DNA of 64,000 nucleotides from Agrostemma githago (Eukaryota; Streptophyta; Magnoliopsida; Caryophyllales; Caryophyllaceae), in assembly GCA_958450325.1 (NCBI GenBank), contig OY288257.1:16263873-16327872 (forward strand), given 5' to 3'. A program made the position numbers and the translations under genes. Positions 58,620 through 64,000 of this stretch are shown here, piece after piece (position 1 is the stretch's first letter; each line of letters begins with the position of its first letter). The notes under the pieces are model-generated. The model made no database searches. It saw only the letters and a list, made by a program, of their open reading frames with translations, and was not told where the DNA came from.

Positions 58620-60407
58620 CTAATAGCCGGGCATCTTGCCCTTCCCTTTGTCCTTTGGGTCGCGTGGAGCCCGAGGTCGTCGGGGCGGAGGCGAGCGTTC
58701 TCGAATCACGAGGGGAACCTCCTTAGCTCGAACCCATTTTTTCGACAGCGGATCCTCTGCTATTGTCTTTGGTCTGAGTCGAGCCCGCACGTGTTCAGGT
58801 AGTCTATCTCGGGGGCCAAGTCGGTCCTGAACTGCCAGTCTTGGGCCAAGTCTCCTTTCCAAGTCCGTCTGGGCTCACTTTTCCCCAAGCACCTTTAGCA
58901 CTAGACCCTTCGGCTTGAGTCTTAGTCTTCTTTTTCTGACCTGACATAAGACGGAATAGAGTAGCCGGAGTGTCTCCTTCGTCAAAGAAGCCCCTGTTGT
59001 CTTTAGCTTGCTCCCTTCGCAGCAGGTCGAAAGCTTCATCAACCTTTAAAGCAGCCCGAGCTTTGACATCACCTGCTTTAGTCCACTTCACATAGGAGTT
59101 CGAGACCCAAATTGAGTGGCGAGATTTGGGAATAGGCCACGTGTGCTGGGTGTACCACCTTTGCATCCAAGTGTCGCACATCACATCGTTCAGTTGGGTA
59201 GGATCACTCACAACTGCTTCAACTTCTGGGATTCGCTGGGTCCATCCATAATGCCTTAGTATGCGATCCGGATAAAGATGGATTGTCTGCCGAAAAGACA
59301 AGATTACTTGGTAACGAGCCTTATCCCTCGGGTCCAAACCTGTCCATACATAGATGGGCCACCACGGCACTACCCATCGAATCAACGGACCACCATGGAA
59401 TGATAGTACCTCGTCCCAATACTTCTGAGTAGTCTGGCGAGAAAAGTCGATAGCCCGCCTCCTTGTCATCACTTGGTTATGATAGTAGTTACTCGCGTCA
59501 AGGGGAGGGTCTATCACCGATAGCCTCTCATATAGCCAAATCTGAAAAAAGGAAACAAAATATGAGTTTCCGAGACAAAATAGGCGTCCGCCTAAGGGCA
59601 CTCGATCGAGTGGTATCTCGCGGTCAGGGGCTTTTTACGAGGGCACTCGATCGAGTGCCAGGGTGACTCGATCGAGTGCCCACTGCAACAGGAAGTCCGC
59701 GAAAAAAAATAAAGAAAGAGGGAAAAAAAATCAAAAAATCGAGAAATCAATAAAAATCCGACATACTTAGAGCAAGCGGGTGCTCCCGGTTAAGCGAACC
59801 GACGAATCTCTCTTGCGATTGTCCAAGCCTTGGATGATTTCACCCGTAATCAGCCAACCGGGCTGTGCTCCGTCTCCATCAAATCAACCACAGTTAAGGG
59901 GCGAGTGTTTCCCATGCATGACAATAAATCCATGTGACCTTCAAAAGCATAGACATGGAGCATACAGAAAGAAAAAGCCCTGCGGCTGTGAACCGGTCTG
60001 ACGCGGACATCGTGAGGATTCATAAATTTCTCAGCCAAGTCGATCAGAGAAATATTGCCATCCTCCATCATGCGAGACACTTCGTTGTGAGAAAGGCCTA
60101 AAAATTCGCGAAGCTTCCTCCTTGGGTCATAAATCGTGTACGGGACAGCGGGACGAAGTATCAGATTCCATCCTCCCACTACAGCAATCTTCTCGGGTAA
60201 AGGGCAGACTTCGCCCCGAGGAAAGGCAAAGACATGATATATGTCGTCCCAATAGGACAAACAAGCATCCAGAAAATAGCGATCAACCTGCATCTGACGG
60301 AATGTATACTGCTGAGTAATACCCGTGTGGTTCAACGCCACTCTATCCGTGTCCCTAAAGCGTCGGGACTAGTCCTGCAGCATAACGGTCAATCTGTCGA
60401 TTCCCAT
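58620..60407 (-). pseudogene. GypB antisense gene (plant-mobile-domain-like), broken
   Basis: Counterpart of the 521-residue GypA gene. The ATG is at 60407-60405 (MGIDRL). Exon 1 runs to 59767, the intron covers 59542-59766 (donor GTATGT, acceptor TTTTTTCAG), and exon 2 runs from 59541 to the stop at 58620. Damage: TAG at codon 13 (60369-60371), a one-base deletion near 59850 (HSPVG then stop, where GypA has HSPAWLI), TAA as the last codon before the intron, and a frame change near 58860. The domain FPRGEVCPLPEKIAVVGGW and the C-terminal RLGP repeats remain readable. Shared intron position and borders confirm the gene model. Confidence 0.82.
59542..59766 (-). other. Intron of the GypB antisense gene
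   Basis: 225 bp with GT and AG borders matching the GypA intron. It holds one single dyad (near 59599) and one 21-bp-spaced pair (near 59644 and 59665). Confidence 0.75.
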
Positions 60408-60499
60408 GGCTAATTTTCTTGAAAGGGATAAAGAGACTTTCTTTTTGAGAAAGATGAATTGTGAGGAGTTTGTGAGGAAAATCAAGGACAAGGGAGAGG

Positions 60500-60507
60500 T
60501 ATTTATA
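60500..60507 (-). promoter_or_regulatory. TATA box of the GypB antisense gene
   Basis: TATAAATA on the minus strand in GCTATAAATACC, 93 bp before the ATG. It corresponds to TATATATA in GypA (28860-28867). Confidence 0.65.
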
Positions 60508-61073
60508 GCACTAACCCCATAACCTTCTTTCCATATCTTCCTTACACGAAAAGTTTCCTAATTCTAGACGGAATCAACCCATAAGCCTAGTCTCCATACT
60601 AGCACGAAATCATCATCCAGAACTTTCCTAAATTTCTTTAGGAGTCAAAAATTTTCAAAGACTCAAATTTTTCAAAATTTCAAATTCAAAAATTTCGAAA
60701 ATCTCGAAAATTTTCAAAAAAATTCAAAAATCATTTCCCCAGCACGACTCATATTTTCCACCTATGTGTTGCATGCAAATTTATGTGACTTATACAGGTA
60801 CAATTTAAGACCGCGCAACCCACATATCTCCCCAGCGGAAGGCCCAAGGCGGCATTTTCACGGGATGGGCCCACATACAGGCGCACCCGGGACTTACGCG
60901 ATAAGTCCAAATTCCCCACGGAGGTATTATCATCAGCTCAGGTATGATTTCTGTCTTATGGCTGGCGAGCCCTTCACGCAAGTCTAGGGGACTATAAACG
61001 CCCCGTCCGGAAGTCTACCAGGTCTTAATTGGCTTGGTAGCTACTCTGACTTCCGCCTTGTCCAAGCCTCAGT

Positions 61074-61087
61074 CAGAGTGGGGGCTC
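61074..61087 (+). promoter_or_regulatory. GypB polypurine tract
   Basis: CAGAGTGGGGGCTC directly before the 3' LTR, identical to GypA. Confidence 0.85.
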
Positions 61088-63686
61088 TGTAGACACCCGC
61101 ATTTTGACTGCCAGGTGTCTATGGCAGTTTCTAAAAAACACCCGATGATGATCGGACGCTAACGTGTTTCTACGCGCTCGGATATGGGCTCAAAACCATT
61201 AGTTGCTGGCTAATGCACTTACGGAGTACAAATCTCACAAAACTGACCTCAAATTCAGGCCCAGTGGGTCGTTTCTAGTCAAACAAGACTAATTTGTGTC
61301 AAAACCGACACCGGAAATAAAACCGACTTTTAATAATTAGGTCAACCCCGGTCAAAGTCGTTTTCGAGACACATAAAAACAGCCACACAAACATCAAAAA
61401 ACCAGTCCAAATACAAAACCCATCAAATGTCCAATCCACGGTCCAAAACATTGGACCCGCGCGACCCAGCCGATCCACTCGATCGAGTGCTCCATCCACT
61501 CGATCGAGTGGGCCCTCATTCAGGCCCGACTGCAGGCGCACTGCGCCACTCGACCGAGTCAGCCAGTTACTCGGTCGAGTAACCCTATCCGGGGATGCAT
61601 AGCCTAGCCTATATATACACCCCCATGCATACACTTCAAGACAACTTTTTGATCATCCTTTCTACCCTAATCAAACCTTAATACTACACTTGCAAACCCT
61701 AACCCTAGCTTAGGATCGAGACAAACCCTAAACCACCACAACTTAGCCTACATCTCGAAACTCCCGTGCAAGCCGCCACTACGAGTCCCGTCCGAGCATA
61801 AGAAACATGTAGGTTGAGGGTGCCAAAACCCGATCTTCTCTTTCTTCTCCTTCTCTCTCGCGTCGCACATCGTCTATGTCGTCGTCGTTGTCTCGTTTTT
61901 TTTTTTTTTTTACTTTATTCGCATCCTAATATCGTTAATATCACTAGTATTAAAAGACACTAAAATACTTATGAATTTGTGTCGAGTGTGAGTGATGGTG
62001 GGATAAGGAAACCCGAATATACAAGAGTATTGCACTCAGCGTTGCCGGTCGCTTATCCCATCACCCCGATCACTTGATTATTGAAACAAGTCAATTTAAA
62101 TAATAATTCGTTTTATTTTCGTTTTCATCATCATTCAAATCGCGTATTTGCATCAATTCTCAAAACAAGTGTTTCTTTTAATAAGGGTCGAAACCCGTTG
62201 ACGTGGATCCGACATCACATAATCCCAAGGGATTCATTACGATGTCGGAGAAGCTGAGGGAATCAAGTCTTTCCATTCAAGTAAAGTGTCGATCCGTTAG
62301 ATTCGATACCAATTCCGTAATTGGATGTTGAATCTAATGATCTAGTCAAATAAATTAACTAACGCGATTTTCGTTGATGCTAAAATAATTGTCATACAAT
62401 TCGTTAGAATTACGACATTATTAAACGCGTTGGAAATCTATTCATATCGCGATAGTTAACTTAAAACGACTTAAAGCGATTTTCTTTTGTTTCCACTCTA
62501 ATATTCCATATCGATTCGCTAATCTAATGTGGGATATGACGAGTATCGAAGTTAAGTCTCGAGTATAAATTCCATAATATTTATGCCCGATTCAACAAGC
62601 TCATCGAATTATCAAAAATCAAAAGCAATTTCGAAATCGATAATAAAATTGCGAGCAAATCCCAGTTCGTACAGGGGGCACTCGACCGAGTGCCAAGCCC
62701 ACTCGGTCGAGTGGCACCCCAAAAACCGAAACGGAATGTATTTTCGACCTCCACTCGGTCGAGTCTCACAGTGACTTGGTCAAGTGGCAACGTACTCGGT
62801 CGAGTTGGTCAATAACTCGATCGAGCAGGGTCGAAAATACGGGACAGAAGCGTTTTCAGAGGTCCACTCGATCGAGTCCTACAATGACTCGGTCGAGTGG
62901 TCCTTTATCATGGCAAAACCGTGAGTCCTACATCGTTTTCTAGTTTCGATAATATTTTTATGACTTAGGTCAACGCGTGTCAAATTAATCACGTGTATTA
63001 TTACTTTTTCAAAAACCATGCACCACGTTTATATTATTCAATATCATTCAATAATTTGCAAACCGTTATTTATCGTCATACCGTTACTAACCGTTTGTTC
63101 TTTTGTCGATTTAATTCTCGTTTATTTTATTGTACTAAAATGAACCCGCATGCTAAAATACAACTTTGACATTAATTTTAGTTGCATTAAATTGACATAG
63201 AAACCTATTCAATTCCTCACATGCTTAGGGAAAACAATGTTTGCATAAGCATTTTCATCGTTCAACTAACGCGCGTATTCAAAAATCATTCGATATCTTA
63301 GTAGAGGCCGCTGTGCGGGCGGTGTTGGGTGTCCTTTGTGGGCTTCCCAACACGTACCCTCACCCCTTACTCAGAACCTCGGTTTCCGGATGCCCGAAAC
63401 CGTTGGCGCACGAAAGTCATTCAATACACGATAACCGGTAGTGACGGTATCGGTATCGCAATGCAAAGGGACGAGCCCAATAAACTCTGACATCGGAAAT
63501 GGGCCGTATTTTGTATACGGCCCACTACGACATAGAGTGGGTTCGAACGGGCCCGAACTCGCACAAAGTTCGGTGGCGACTCCACTTCGATTTAAATTTC
63601 AATTCGATCCATTCTCATATGGAGATTCATTCGCCTCCCCAAACCCGCGCGTGGCCGCGTCGGGGTGGACTTATGTCATGTCCACA
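61088..63686 (+). repeat. GypB 3' LTR
   Basis: 2599 bp, closely similar to 48477-51062, so insertion is not ancient despite the damaged genes. TATA box at 61610-61617. A dyad pair at about 61486/61507 is again 21 bp apart, with others near 61554-61585 and 62688-62900. Confidence 0.92.
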
Positions 63687-63691
63687 AAAGG
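63687..63691. repeat. GypB target duplication, right copy (AAAGG)
   Basis: Matches 48472-48476. Confidence 0.95.
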
Positions 63692-63874
63692 GTAAAGTTT
63701 GAAGAAGTAAGGAAGAGAAGAGGGATAAGGAAGCAGGGGATTAAGAAATTAGGAGAGAGAAAAGAAAGATGCGAGAAGAAGGCGAATTGAAAAGGGGATT
63801 TAGAAGATGAGCACAAAGGTGGAAAACAATATTGAAAAGGAAAGAAATATGTTAGAGTAAAGTGATTTAGAAAA

Positions 63875-63886
63875 GCTCTGATACCA
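63875..63886 (-). promoter_or_regulatory. Copia B primer-binding site (tRNA-Met type)
   Basis: Minus strand TGGTATCAGAGC, the usual initiator tRNA-Met primer site of plant copia elements, directly adjacent to the LTR at 63887. Confidence 0.92.
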
Positions 63887-64000
63887 TGAAATAAGATGAT
63901 GAAATTCCCCCGTGAATAGGGAGATATATGTATTTATAGGGTGTACAAGATATTGGGAATAAGAGGTACAATATACAAGGCTAGGAATACATAGATGTGT
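63887..64000 (-). repeat. Copia B 5' LTR, cut by the window edge
   Basis: 114 bp matching the first part of 45001-45188 with a few changes, including a small gap around the AGATATATG segment. The rest of the LTR and the right target duplication lie outside. Confidence 0.88.

Larger units (their letters stand above)
48477..63686 (+). mobile_element. GypB, Ty3/gypsy element of the Tat lineage
   Basis: A 15.2-kb element in plus orientation, same family as GypA. 5' LTR 48477-51062, primer site 51066-51083, leader, gag-pol 52140-58217, opposite-strand gene 60407-58620, polypurine tract 61074-61087, 3' LTR 61088-63686, and an exact 5-bp target duplication. It is more decayed than GypA: gag-pol has stops, frameshifts and a deletion, and the antisense gene is broken. 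The LTR sequence differs noticeably from GypA, so the two are separate subfamilies or older relatives. Confidence 0.92.
45001..64000 (-). mobile_element. Copia B, Ty1/copia element, interrupted by GypB, open at the right edge
   Basis: Minus orientation. 3' LTR 45001-45188, coding region 45170-48430, leader 48431-48476 continued at 63692-63874, primer site 63875-63886, and 5' LTR from 63887 past the window edge. GypB sits in the leader, 46 bp upstream of the gag start. The coding region has lost the rest of protease and most of integrase, and carries stops and a frameshift, so the element is inactive. Confidence 0.87.

Overview
This is a gene-poor, transposon-dense stretch of a flowering-plant nuclear genome. 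The evidence is Ty3/gypsy elements of the Tat type (two RNase H domains, kilobase-sized LTRs), Ty1/copia elements, Stowaway MITEs ending in CTCCCTCCGT, a tRNA-type SINE, a CACTA terminus and AT-rich spacer. I found no convincing host gene, rRNA, tRNA gene or CRISPR. The sequence does not fix the species; an angiosperm, probably a eudicot, is as far as I would go.

Layout. 1-9629: a tandem, coding-deficient derivative of the Tat family (element C): an internal stub, LTR 171-2764, a 4.3 kb non-coding interior, and LTR 7033-9629. 9630-10607: the end of a CACTA transposon with GGCGTCC subterminal repeats. 10608-22545: AT-rich spacer with GTAACA repeats, microsatellites, a LINE RNase H relic, a SINE with target duplication, several MITEs and a Helitron-like end. 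22546-44034: a Stowaway MITE interrupted in its first bases by copia A (LTRs 22551-23257 and 42985-43688), whose integrase is in turn split by Tat element GypA (25959-41041, minus strand, target duplication ATCAT). 44035-45000: spacer with a minisatellite. 45001-64000: copia B (minus strand, 188-bp LTR, right LTR running off the window), whose 5' leader holds a second Tat element, GypB (48477-63686, plus strand, target duplication AAAGG).

GypA and GypB share one design: 2.4-2.6 kb LTRs, the same 18-nt primer-binding site, one long gag-protease-RT-RNaseH-archaeal RNaseH-integrase frame, and a separate gene on the opposite strand between pol and the 3' LTR. That gene has its own TATA box and one GT-AG intron, and encodes a protein resembling the plant mobile domain. 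It is intact in GypA (521 aa) and broken in GypB. Polyprotein frames carry stops in GypA and stops, frameshifts and a deletion in GypB, so neither copy looks autonomous.

The most unusual signal is a 12-bp dyad, ACTCGRYCGAGT and variants, that occurs in pairs whose starts are almost always exactly 21 bp apart. Six pairs lie in each LTR (two just upstream of the LTR TATA box, four about 1 kb downstream) and two more lie in the intron of the antisense gene. This looks like a regulatory module shared by the sense and antisense transcription units.
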